Source: DATGLE01 sp035294325
Lineage (GTDB): Bacteria > Chloroflexota > Ktedonobacteria > Ktedonobacterales > Ktedonobacteraceae
Reading direction: 5' to 3'
Length of the DNA stretch: 26,159 bases
Assembly: GCA_035294325.1 (NCBI GenBank)
Contig: DATGLE010000089.1
Coordinates: forward strand, 1-26,159
Of this stretch, positions 14,546 through 21,834 are shown piece after piece. The notes beneath the pieces are model-generated. The model was not told the origin of the DNA. It ran no database searches and saw nothing but the letters and a program-made list of their open reading frames with translations. The first letter of the stretch is position 1. Every line of letters begins with the position of its first letter. Position numbers and translations under genes: made by a program.

Positions 14546-15388
14546 GTGAGAGTCATCGACCTGCATTGCTATCCGAATACGGCCCCCTGGATTGCCGCGC
14601 AGGGGCCATATGTAGAGGCGCTGGCGAAGTACTGGGGAAGAGACTGGGTGCCCCATACGGAAGAAGAGGTCATTGCCGAGTTCAAAGGGGCGGGCGTCGA
14701 GGCCGTGCTTGTCGCCTTCGACATTGAAACGGTTGCGGGCACGCCTCCCTGCACAAACGAGTATGTCGCTCACTTCCGCGATAGCTACCCCGATGCCATT
14801 ATACAGGCATGGGCCGCCGTCGATCCCTGGAAAGGCGAAGCCGCGATTGAGCAGGCGAAGAGCGCCATCCAGGACTTGAAGATGCTTGGCTTCCATTTTC
14901 ACCCCATTATGGGGCACTTCTCCGTCGATGACGAGCGGCTCTATCCGCTCTGGGAGACCATCAACGCGCTCAAGGTGCCGGTTATGATCGATGTCGGCAC
15001 AACGGGCATGGGCGCGGGCCTGCCCGGCGGCCTGGGTGCCAGAATCAGGCACGCGCATCCCTCGGCCATTGACGCGCTCGCCGCCGATTTCCCCAACCTC
15101 ACGATTGTCGCCGCGCATCCCGGCTGGCCCTGGGTTGAGGAGATGACAGCGGTTGCGCTCCACAAAGGCAACGTCTACTGGGAACTCTCCGGCTGGGCGC
15201 CCAAATATTTCCCCGATTCGCTCAAGCGCGACATTCGGAGCCGCCTCCAGGATAAGATTATGTTCGGCAGCGACTACCCCAGCATTCCCTATGAGCGTCT
15301 GTTCCGCGAATGGCACGCTCTCGGCTACAGCGAGGCCATTCTGGAAAAGGTTTTTCACCAGAACGCCGAGCGCATTCTGGGACTATAG
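14546..15388 (+). CDS. Amidohydrolase-2 family protein (ACMSD-like) with altered metal ligands
   Basis: The protein has 280 residues and starts with GTG after AGAGG. The fold is indicated by IDLHCYPN at the N-terminus, GFHFHPIMGHF (115-125), VPVMIDVGTTG (144-154), IVAAHPGWPW (187-196) and MFGSDYPSIP (239-248). This is the order found in amidohydrolase-2 TIM barrels, which include decarboxylases such as ACMSD and gamma-resorcylate decarboxylase as well as hydrolases. The usual HxH at strand 1 is His7-Cys-Tyr9. The strand-5 His seems replaced by Asp149. His191 and Asp243 remain. It follows the TrmB regulator by 122 nt and may belong to its regulon. Its reaction cannot be assigned. Confidence 0.85.
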   Translation: MRVIDLHCYPNTAPWIAAQGPYVEALAKYWGRDWVPHTEEEVIAEFKGAGVEAVLVAFDIETVAGTPPCTNEYVAHFRDSYPDAIIQAWAAVDPWKGEAAIEQAKSAIQDLKMLGFHFHPIMGHFSVDDERLYPLWETINALKVPVMIDVGTTGMGAGLPGGLGARIRHAHPSAIDALAADFPNLTIVAAHPGWPWVEEMTAVALHKGNVYWELSGWAPKYFPDSLKRDIRSRLQDKIMFGSDYPSIPYERLFREWHALGYSEAILEKVFHQNAERILGL

Positions 15389-18034
15389 AGCAGAAGAATC
15401 GCCACCCGCAGGGTAGGGATACGTCCAGCGATAGGTTCCGGCGCCAACCTCGATGGCCGGCTCATCGCTGCCCGGCAGAGTGACGCTGGCCGTCGTATTG
15501 GGCGGGATCACAGCCGTTACTTCAATCTGCCCATCTTTGATCGTCCAGCCGCACCCCGCCAGGCCATACGGCGTGCGCAGCCGCGCGTGTGCATGGGTGA
15601 GACCGCCGCCCGGATGGGGCTGGATCGCCAGGCGATGGTATCCCGGCGCGGCGGGCGCCAGGCCAGCGACGGTACGATGCAGCCAGTCGGCCACGGCCCC
15701 CAGCGCGTAGTGGTTGAACGAGGTCATTTCGCCGGGGTTGACCGAGCCATCCGGCAGCATGCTATCCCAGCGCTCCCAGATCGTTGTCGCCCCCATCGTC
15801 ACCGGATAGAGCCACGAGGGGCACTCGCGCTGCATGAGCAGGCGAAAGGCGGCGTCGTATGCCCCCGCGCTACAGAGCGCATCGCAAATCAGAGGCGTAC
15901 CCACAAAGCCCGTGCTGATGTGATAGCCACTGCTGGCTACCAGTTCAGCCAGCCGCGCGCCAGCATAGCGACGCTGGTCGTCATTCATGAGCAGATCGAA
16001 CTGCAAGGCCAGCGCGTAGGCTGTGGGAGCATCGCTGCGCACCCGCCCGGCGGGCGTAACGTATTCAGCATTGAAAGCCGCGCGGATCTCTTCGGCCAGG
16101 CGCGAATAATGCGCTTCGTCCTGTGTCCTGCCGAGGATGCCCGCTATCCGCGCGAGGAGCCGGGCCGAACGGGCAAAATAGGCTGTGGCGACGACAGCTT
16201 TATCAGCGCGCGCGGCCCCTGGTTTGTCAGGCGGCGCGCTCGGATCGAGCCAGTCACCGAACTGGAAGCCCGTATCCCACAGATGCTTCTCGCCCGCCAC
16301 GCGGTCAACGAAATCAACCCAGGCTCGCATACTCTCGAACTGCCTGGCGAGAATATGCTCATCACCGAAACGCTGATAGAGCGTCCACGGAACCATGACC
16401 GCAGCATCACCCCACGCGGCCGCCGGCGGCCTCGAATCATCCAGTATATTGGGCACCACAATCGGGACGGCTCCCCCGGCGTCCTGGTCCGCGGCCAGGT
16501 CGGCCAGCCATGAGGAGAGGAAACCGGCAGTGTTGTAGAGAAAGCTGGCGGTTGGCGCGAAGACCTGGATATCGCCGGTCCAGCCCAGACGCTCGTCACG
16601 CTGCGGGCAATCGGTGGGGATGGAGAGGAAGTTGCCGCGCATGCTCCACACCACATTCTCGTGCAGCCGATTCAGCAGGGGATCCGAGCACTCGAACCAG
16701 CCGGTGCGCTCCAGGTCGCTGTGACAGACCACGGCGCGAATATCGGCGGGATGTAGCTCGCCGGGCCAGCCTTCCACCCCGGCATAGCGGAATCCGTGGA
16801 AGGTGAAACGCGGCTCCCAGGTCTCCACGTCACCGCCGCGCAGGGTATAGCGATCCGTGGCCTGCGCGGTGCGCAGGGGGCGCGTACACAGCTCACCATG
16901 CTCCAGCACCTCGGCATGGCGCAGCGTGATTGTCTGCCCCGCTGCTCCTCGCACCGTCAGGCGCAGGCGGCCAACCAGGTTCTGCCCAAAATCGACGATG
17001 GTGCTGCCCGAAGGCGATGTCGTAATCGAGACTGGAGCGATCTCTTCGCTGCGCCGCACCGGCGGGGCCGTCGCCGCGGCCAGCGTCGCCAGATCGTGAT
17101 CGAGCAGGGAGACGCCGTGCCAGTCGCGATCATCGTAGCCTGGCTCTGCCCATCCGCGTCGCTCCAGGCGCGCATCATATGTCTCGCCGTCGTAGAGGTC
17201 GCTTGCCAGAATGGGGCCGTGCGCCGCGCGCCAGCTTTCATCGCTGACGATACGCGTGGTTGTGCCGTCGGCGTAGCTGATCTCAAGCTGGGCCAGCAGC
17301 GCCAGCCGCTCGCCGTAGATATTGCGCCGCCCTCCGCCAAAACCGAGCCTCCCCCGGTACCAGCCGTCTCCCAGCATAGCTCCGATGGCATTACGTCCCA
17401 CCCGCAGGAGGCCAGTCACATCGAAGACCTGATAGAGCAGGCGATGGCTGTAACTGGTCCAGCCGGGGGCCAGGACATGATCGCCAACGACGCAGCCGTT
17501 GATCCGCGCTTCGTAGACACCGAGGGCCGTGATATATAGGCGCGCGCCAGTCACGCCCGGCCGCACATCGAACTCGCGGCGCAGCAGCGGCAACGGCTGC
17601 GGGTGCGTACTATCCTCCTGCCGGTCGGGCGTCACGAAGCGCGCCGTCCAGTCCTCCACAGCCAGCAGCCCCGCCTCGACCAGAGATGGCACGCTCCATG
17701 ATGAAGGCTGCCCATCCTCACCCCGGACGCGCACGCGCAGGGCGCGCCGCTCGCGCGAGCGCAGTGGCGCGAACGGCCAGGGGACCAGCACAGACTGCTC
17801 AGAGGAGATCCATCCCGTCTGCTCGCGCAGTTCGCCCCCTGGCGCATAAGCCTCGATCTCGTAAGCAGCCTGGCGCCAGCCGGCAATCGCCGTCTCGACG
17901 CTCCACGAGAGACGGGGGCAGGCTTCGCCAATGCCCAGAGCCTCACGGTGATGCTCGAAACGAAGAGCGGCGACGGTGACGGCGGCAGTTTCACCCTGAT
18001 ATGATTCCTGTGGTGATAGTTCCTGCGATGTCAT
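15383..18034 (-). CDS. Alpha-L-rhamnosidase, glycoside hydrolase family 78
   Basis: The protein has 883 residues from the ATG at 18034 (weak AGAAAGAGA ribosome site); an open extension to 18160 runs into the hairpin at 18117-18166 and is unlikely. An N-terminal beta domain is followed by a carbohydrate-binding-like rhamnosidase N domain (about 150-320; LYITALGVYEARINGCVVGD). Next is the (alpha/alpha)6 catalytic barrel with DCPQRDERLGWTGD at 475-488 and WERW at 753-756, carrying the expected acidic catalytic residues, and a C-terminal beta domain. It hydrolyses terminal alpha-L-rhamnose. No signal peptide is visible, so it probably acts in the cytoplasm on imported oligosaccharides. It lies downstream of an ABC sugar importer on the same strand. 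Its stop codon overlaps that of the convergent amidohydrolase in the palindrome CTATAG. Confidence 0.95.
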   Translation of the reverse strand: MTSQELSPQESYQGETAAVTVAALRFEHHREALGIGEACPRLSWSVETAIAGWRQAAYEIEAYAPGGELREQTGWISSEQSVLVPWPFAPLRSRERRALRVRVRGEDGQPSSWSVPSLVEAGLLAVEDWTARFVTPDRQEDSTHPQPLPLLRREFDVRPGVTGARLYITALGVYEARINGCVVGDHVLAPGWTSYSHRLLYQVFDVTGLLRVGRNAIGAMLGDGWYRGRLGFGGGRRNIYGERLALLAQLEISYADGTTTRIVSDESWRAAHGPILASDLYDGETYDARLERRGWAEPGYDDRDWHGVSLLDHDLATLAAATAPPVRRSEEIAPVSITTSPSGSTIVDFGQNLVGRLRLTVRGAAGQTITLRHAEVLEHGELCTRPLRTAQATDRYTLRGGDVETWEPRFTFHGFRYAGVEGWPGELHPADIRAVVCHSDLERTGWFECSDPLLNRLHENVVWSMRGNFLSIPTDCPQRDERLGWTGDIQVFAPTASFLYNTAGFLSSWLADLAADQDAGGAVPIVVPNILDDSRPPAAAWGDAAVMVPWTLYQRFGDEHILARQFESMRAWVDFVDRVAGEKHLWDTGFQFGDWLDPSAPPDKPGAARADKAVVATAYFARSARLLARIAGILGRTQDEAHYSRLAEEIRAAFNAEYVTPAGRVRSDAPTAYALALQFDLLMNDDQRRYAGARLAELVASSGYHISTGFVGTPLICDALCSAGAYDAAFRLLMQRECPSWLYPVTMGATTIWERWDSMLPDGSVNPGEMTSFNHYALGAVADWLHRTVAGLAPAAPGYHRLAIQPHPGGGLTHAHARLRTPYGLAGCGWTIKDGQIEVTAVIPPNTTASVTLPGSDEPAIEVGAGTYRWTYPYPAGGDSSAL

Positions 18035-18071
18035 ATTGTCTCTTTCTGCTATCTGTCTTTGTTTATTCGAT

Positions 18072-18096
18072 ATTATAACAAATGCGATGTGCACAT
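18072..18096 (-). promoter_or_regulatory. Possible extra promoter and operator for the rhamnosidase gene
   Basis: On the minus strand an extended -10, TGTTATAAT (TATAAT at 18072-18077), lies 38 nt before the start codon, without a good -35. The palindrome ATGTGCACAT (18087-18096) overlaps the spacer and could be an operator. The rhamnosidase may thus be transcribed both from the ABC operon and from here. Confidence 0.35.
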
Positions 18097-18100
18097 TGTC

Positions 18101-18166
18101 GGGCGCCTGTGGCGTACTCCTGATGAGAGGTCTGCGGCGGCCTGCCCGCAGACCTCTCATCAGGAG
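18101..18166. repeat. GC-rich module plus perfect 21-bp inverted repeat
   Basis: GGGCGCCTGTGGCG (18101-18114) precedes exactly complementary 21-nt arms (18117-18137 and 18146-18166) with an 8-nt loop; the outer ends are CTCCTGATGA and TCATCAGGAG. It lies between the second permease gene and the rhamnosidase gene, both on the minus strand. It could attenuate read-through or protect the upstream mRNA. Confidence 0.85.
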
Positions 18167-18215
18167 CGTGCGGCGGTGAACTGTCAGGGAAATACGCAGA
18201 TGGCATCATCAAAGC

Positions 18216-19121
18216 TCATCCTTTGAGCGAGCCGGCGGTCAGCCCTTTGATCACCTGCTGGTTGAGCACCAGGTAGATAACCAGCGTCGGAAAGACCGCC
18301 AGGGCGATAGCGGCGAAAGTTGGCCCCCATTGCACCTGGCCGAACTCGCCGGTGAAGTTCAGCAGTCCCGTCTGAATGGTACGCAGGTTATCGCTGCTGA
18401 TAAAGGTCAGCGAGAACAGCAGATCATTCCACAGAAAAAAGAACTGCACCAGAGCAATCGTCACGATCCCGTTGGCGACCATCGGCAGCGCCACGCGGAA
18501 GAAGACCTGATAGATGCTGGCCCCGTCGAGCACGGCGGCCTCCAGCACCTCGCGCGGGACGGCCTTGAAAAAGCCCGCCATCAAAAAGACCGTCAGCGGC
18601 AGGCCAAAGCCCGTGTACGTGATAATCAATGCCCAGCGCGTATCGATCAACTGCGCGTGAAAGTAGATGGTGAACAATGGCAGCAGCAGCATTTGCGACG
18701 GCACCATGATCCCGGCGAGGAAAAGCAGCAGCACGGGGTTGCTCCAGCGCCACTTCATCACCTCAAGGGCGAAGCCGGCGGCCAGGCTGAGCGCGAGGAT
18801 CAGCGCCAGCGAGGGAAAGACCGTGAGGACGCTGTTCAGGAAGTAGACGCCCATACCGGAGGTCCATGCCTGGCTATAGTTCTGCCAGTCAAGATGCGCG
18901 GGCAGGGCATAGAACGCTCCCTGCGTGAACTCGGCATTCGTCTTGAACGAGGAGAGCAGCAGCCAGAGCAGCGGGTAGACTTCCACGACGAGCAGCAGCC
19001 CGATGAGCAGCCAGCCCGGTATACGCGTAAGAAGCCTGCTCGCGGCCCTCCTGCTCCCTGTCGCAGGCCGGTGAGAGACAGGCGGAGCTTCAACGATCTG
19101 ACCGGATAGTGTATCACGCAT
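18216..19121 (-). CDS. Carbohydrate ABC transporter permease, MalG-type
   Basis: The protein has 301 residues with six hydrophobic helices, the first at about 33-53 (IPGWLLIGLLLVVEVYPLLW). The EAA loop that docks the ATPase reads EAAVLDGASIYQVFFRVALP. The C-terminus VIKGLTAGSLKG matches the common ending of MalG-like permeases (GLTAGAVKG). It partners with the MalF-like permease whose gene ends 16 nt upstream, and with the solute-binding lipoprotein. The operon ends with a GH78 enzyme, suggesting import of rhamnose-containing oligosaccharides, though the substrate is inferred from context. Confidence 0.95.
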   Translation of the reverse strand: MRDTLSGQIVEAPPVSHRPATGSRRAASRLLTRIPGWLLIGLLLVVEVYPLLWLLLSSFKTNAEFTQGAFYALPAHLDWQNYSQAWTSGMGVYFLNSVLTVFPSLALILALSLAAGFALEVMKWRWSNPVLLLFLAGIMVPSQMLLLPLFTIYFHAQLIDTRWALIITYTGFGLPLTVFLMAGFFKAVPREVLEAAVLDGASIYQVFFRVALPMVANGIVTIALVQFFFLWNDLLFSLTFISSDNLRTIQTGLLNFTGEFGQVQWGPTFAAIALAVFPTLVIYLVLNQQVIKGLTAGSLKG

Positions 19122-19136
19122 GCTAACCTCTCCTGC

Positions 19137-20021
19137 CTATGCCACGTCGCGGCGTGCCGACCGGAAGATCAGCAAGGTCACGACCAGGCACAGAATAGCG
19201 AGCGATGTGGCGACGGTGCTCCCATATCCGTATTCTCCGTTGGAAAAAGCCGTGTTGAACATGTAGAGCGTCAGCGGCGTCGTCGTCTGCCCCGGGCCGC
19301 CATTGGTCAGCGCAAGAATGCTGTCGAAGACCTTGAGCGTCCCATTGATGCTGAAGATGAAGGACGAGAACAGGATGGGAGTCAGCAGGGGCAGGATGAC
19401 GTAGCGTATGAGCCGCAGCCCGGCGGCGCCATCAACCCGCGCGGCCTCGATGAGATCGGCGGGAATATCGAGCAGGCCCGCAAAGAGCAGCACAGCATAG
19501 AAGCCCATCGAGCGCCAGATATCCATAATGACGATCACCCAGAACGCCGAATTGCCCTGGCCCAACCACGGCTGAATCCAGGCATCGAGGTGGGCCAGGT
19601 GCAGCAGCGCGTTCACCAGGCCATACTGCGGGACGATCTCGAAGATCTTCGAGAACAATTGCGCGACGGCCACCGTCGGCAGCACCACCGGGAAAAATAC
19701 CAGCGTGCGAATCACCCCCGACGCCTTGCCAAGATAGAAGATATACAACAGCGCCAGCAGGAGGCCGATCCCCACCTGGCCCACGGTCACAACTATCGCG
19801 TACTTCACCGTGAAGACCAGGGATTGCCAGAACAATTTGTCGCTGAAGAGCGCGCCATAGTTGTGAAAGCCGACGAACTGGAACCCGGCAATAACGTTGC
19901 CCTCGTACAGCGTATAGACCAGTGACCAGACGACAGGCACCATCACGATAAGCGTATAGACGAGCAATGCCGGCCCGATGAGAGCCAGCACTGCTCTGCG
20001 ATCACGTAGCATTGCTTCCAT
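19137..20021 (-). CDS. Carbohydrate ABC transporter permease, MalF-type
   Basis: The protein has 294 residues with six hydrophobic helices. It starts MEAMLRDRRAVLALIGPALL, typical of the first helix of MalF/UgpA-like permeases. The EAA loop reads EAARVDGAAGLRLIRYVILP. The segment DSILALTNGGPGQTTTPLTLYMF is highly characteristic of sugar permeases of this class. It is separated from the solute-binding gene by 190 nt containing a long hairpin, and lies 15 nt before the MalG-type gene. Confidence 0.95.
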   Translation of the reverse strand: MEAMLRDRRAVLALIGPALLVYTLIVMVPVVWSLVYTLYEGNVIAGFQFVGFHNYGALFSDKLFWQSLVFTVKYAIVVTVGQVGIGLLLALLYIFYLGKASGVIRTLVFFPVVLPTVAVAQLFSKIFEIVPQYGLVNALLHLAHLDAWIQPWLGQGNSAFWVIVIMDIWRSMGFYAVLLFAGLLDIPADLIEAARVDGAAGLRLIRYVILPLLTPILFSSFIFSINGTLKVFDSILALTNGGPGQTTTPLTLYMFNTAFSNGEYGYGSTVATSLAILCLVVTLLIFRSARRDVA

Positions 20022-20041
20022 ATCATATCCCCCGACACCCT

Positions 20042-20150
20042 CGCTTGCTCACACCTGCGGCACTGGCCTGCTGAGTGTGTTGTGGAAACATGCGCTTCGC
20101 GCATGTCTCCACAACACACTCGATTCCATGTGCGGCGGAGCCGCGCAACC
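20042..20150. repeat. GC-rich module plus 23-bp hairpin between binding-protein and permease genes
   Basis: CGCTTGCTCACACCTGCGGC (20042-20061) is followed by 23-nt arms (20073-20095 and 20099-20121) with loop TTC and one mismatch, then by GTGCGGCGGAGCCGCGC (20130-20146). The inner part GCGC-TTC-GCGC is shared with the hairpin at 13302-13360. Hairpins placed between a binding-protein gene and permease genes are known to favour the binding-protein mRNA (malE-malF REP in E. coli). A similar role here is inference. Confidence 0.85.
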
Positions 20151-20211
20151 TTCCGGCCAGAGCCTGCAAGGATGCTGAGAAGTAGATTTACTCTCAGAGT
20201 CATGAGATCCA

Positions 20212-21558
20212 TTAAAGCGCTTGCTGGACGGCGGCCATGAAGTTCTGGGCCGACATCGCCCCCGTCACCAGTAACGCGGCATCCTGCTGAGAGATGTTGG
20301 TCGCCTTCGTCGAGAAGAGCGCCTCGAACCAGAGTACCGGCTGCGTGACCTTCTTGATCTCGTCGAGCACCAGCGAGGTCAGCGCGGGCACGCTTGCTGG
20401 CTGGTTATGAACGACGAAGCCCGTCACAGCCCCCTCTTTCTGGAGCGCGACATCCCCGTAGTTCTGCGCCATGTAGGCGAGCCACTGCCCGATAGCGGCA
20501 TTGTATTTTGCCTTGTTGACAGAGGTGGTCTGACCGGCATTCATCGGCGTCTGGGACGAGTCTCCTGCTCCACCGGCGACGTTGGGGAAGTGGAAAAAGC
20601 CGATGTTATCGGAGCCAATAGTCGTCTCGGACGGGTTGTTGAAATCGGTCAGCGCCCAGCTCCCCATATAAATCATAGCAGTTTTGCCTTGCAAGAAGAG
20701 ATCCAGCGCCGGAGTATAATCGAGCGTCGCCACGCCCTTGCCGAAATAGCCATGCTTACCCAGATCGGCTACCGCCTGCGCGGCCTCGACATAGCCGGGA
20801 TCGGTCAGCTTCGCCTGCCCGCTCTGTACTTTCTCCAGAGCGTCGGGTCCATACTTGCGGTAAAGATAGTTGCCGATCAGACGCGTGAGCGGCCATCCCT
20901 GGATGCCGGAGGCGGCAAAAGGCTGAATGCCCTTCTGCTGCAAGCTGGCCGCTATCCGCACCAGTTCATCCCAGGTGGTCGGCGGCTGGAGGCTGTTCCT
21001 GGCGAAGATCTGCTTGTTGTACCAGAATCCCTCGATGTTGAGTTCAAATGGCAGGGTGACAAACTGGTTGTTGAAGAGCTTTTTGACGATAGTGACCGCC
21101 GCCGGCGTTACCTGGTCCATGACGCCAAGCTGCTGAAACGTTGTCTGAAGATCCAGCACCTCGCCGTTCTTCGCCAGTTGCGCCATCGTGTCGGCGGGCG
21201 GGCTGTTATACAGGATCGGGAGCGCGCCCTGGCCGGCCAGCAATTGTACCTTCTGGTACAGATTGTTCTGTGGCACGTAATCGAGCTTGAATGTGGTGCC
21301 GGGGTGCTTCTTCGCGTACTCGCTGGTGATCGCGGCCAGAACAACGGGCCAGCCCGTGTTCGCCTGCTGGACGGCAAGGAACTCGATGGTCACGGGGCCG
21401 CTGCTACCGCCACTGCTGCTACTACCGGAAGATCCGCCAGTGGACGAGCCGCAGCCAGCCAGCAGCGCTGCCAGGCTCAGCGTCGTCCCTCCCGCGACCT
21501 TTACAAATTGACGACGGTTGATGGACTGTGATAAGGCAAATACCTCACTGGAAGCCAT
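20212..21558 (-). CDS. ABC sugar-binding lipoprotein, family 1, Tat-type signal
   Basis: The protein has 448 residues. The signal carries twin arginines (NRRQFVKVAGG, Arg15-Arg16) and a lipobox (ALLAGC, Cys36), pointing to Tat export followed by lipid anchoring. A Ser/Gly linker (38-54) leads to a family-1 solute-binding fold: IEFLAVQQANTGWPVVLAAI, the FWYNKQIFARNSLQPPTTWDELV motif, and FLQGKTAMIYMGSWALTDF. AGGAGGT lies 6 nt before the ATG. This is the first gene of the minus-strand operon and its promoter overlaps an operator shared in type with the ROK gene. The ligand is probably a rhamnosylated oligosaccharide, by context only. Confidence 0.95.
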   Translation of the reverse strand: MASSEVFALSQSINRRQFVKVAGGTTLSLAALLAGCGSSTGGSSGSSSSGGSSGPVTIEFLAVQQANTGWPVVLAAITSEYAKKHPGTTFKLDYVPQNNLYQKVQLLAGQGALPILYNSPPADTMAQLAKNGEVLDLQTTFQQLGVMDQVTPAAVTIVKKLFNNQFVTLPFELNIEGFWYNKQIFARNSLQPPTTWDELVRIAASLQQKGIQPFAASGIQGWPLTRLIGNYLYRKYGPDALEKVQSGQAKLTDPGYVEAAQAVADLGKHGYFGKGVATLDYTPALDLFLQGKTAMIYMGSWALTDFNNPSETTIGSDNIGFFHFPNVAGGAGDSSQTPMNAGQTTSVNKAKYNAAIGQWLAYMAQNYGDVALQKEGAVTGFVVHNQPASVPALTSLVLDEIKKVTQPVLWFEALFSTKATNISQQDAALLVTGAMSAQNFMAAVQQAL

Positions 21559-21673
21559 AGGTTGCTACCTCCTGTGGATGGCTACTCTCAAGCTAATAAG
21601 GAAGCTATAAACGCCGGTCCTGGCAGCCGGCGCATCCATGCCGGGCTCCTTGAGCTGTTGTATCAGCGAGAAC

Positions 21674-21722
21674 TAAATTAATTAAGTAAAATTAGTATAG
21701 CAAGAACGCCATGTCCTGTCAA
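21674..21722 (-). promoter_or_regulatory. ABC operon promoter with ROK-type operator
   Basis: On the minus strand TTGACA (21717-21722), a 17-nt spacer and TATACT (21694-21699) form a strong promoter. The AT-rich box at 21674-21695 (plus-strand reading TTAATTAAGTAAAATTAG at 21678-21695) covers the -10 edge and start site. A similar box, inverted, lies at the ROK promoter. Confidence 0.7.
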
Positions 21723-21761
21723 TGGTTTTTCTCTATCTACTCAGAAAATGAGCTAAAGTCC

Positions 21762-21811
21762 TTGACAGAGGCGGCCAGATTGCAGTAAGATATTTTTACT
21801 TACTTAATTAA
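21762..21811 (+). promoter_or_regulatory. ROK gene promoter with matching operator
   Basis: TTGACA (21762-21767), an 18-nt spacer and TAAGAT (21786-21791) face the ROK gene. TTTTTACTTACTTAATTAA (21793-21811) follows at once. Its complement TTAATTAAGTAAGTAAAAA matches the box at the ABC promoter. The two sites are mirror-placed, each downstream of its -10, as expected for one repressor controlling both directions. Confidence 0.7.
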
Positions 21812-21834
21812 CACATGAGCCAGAAGATATATCC

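Noticed and set aside
14501..15358. 285-codon minus-strand frame
   Set aside because: It is antisense to the amidohydrolase gene, whose family motifs are clear.
20407..21531. 374-codon plus-strand frame
   Set aside because: It is antisense to the clearly identified solute-binding lipoprotein and matches no domain. Long antisense frames are expected in GC-rich genes.
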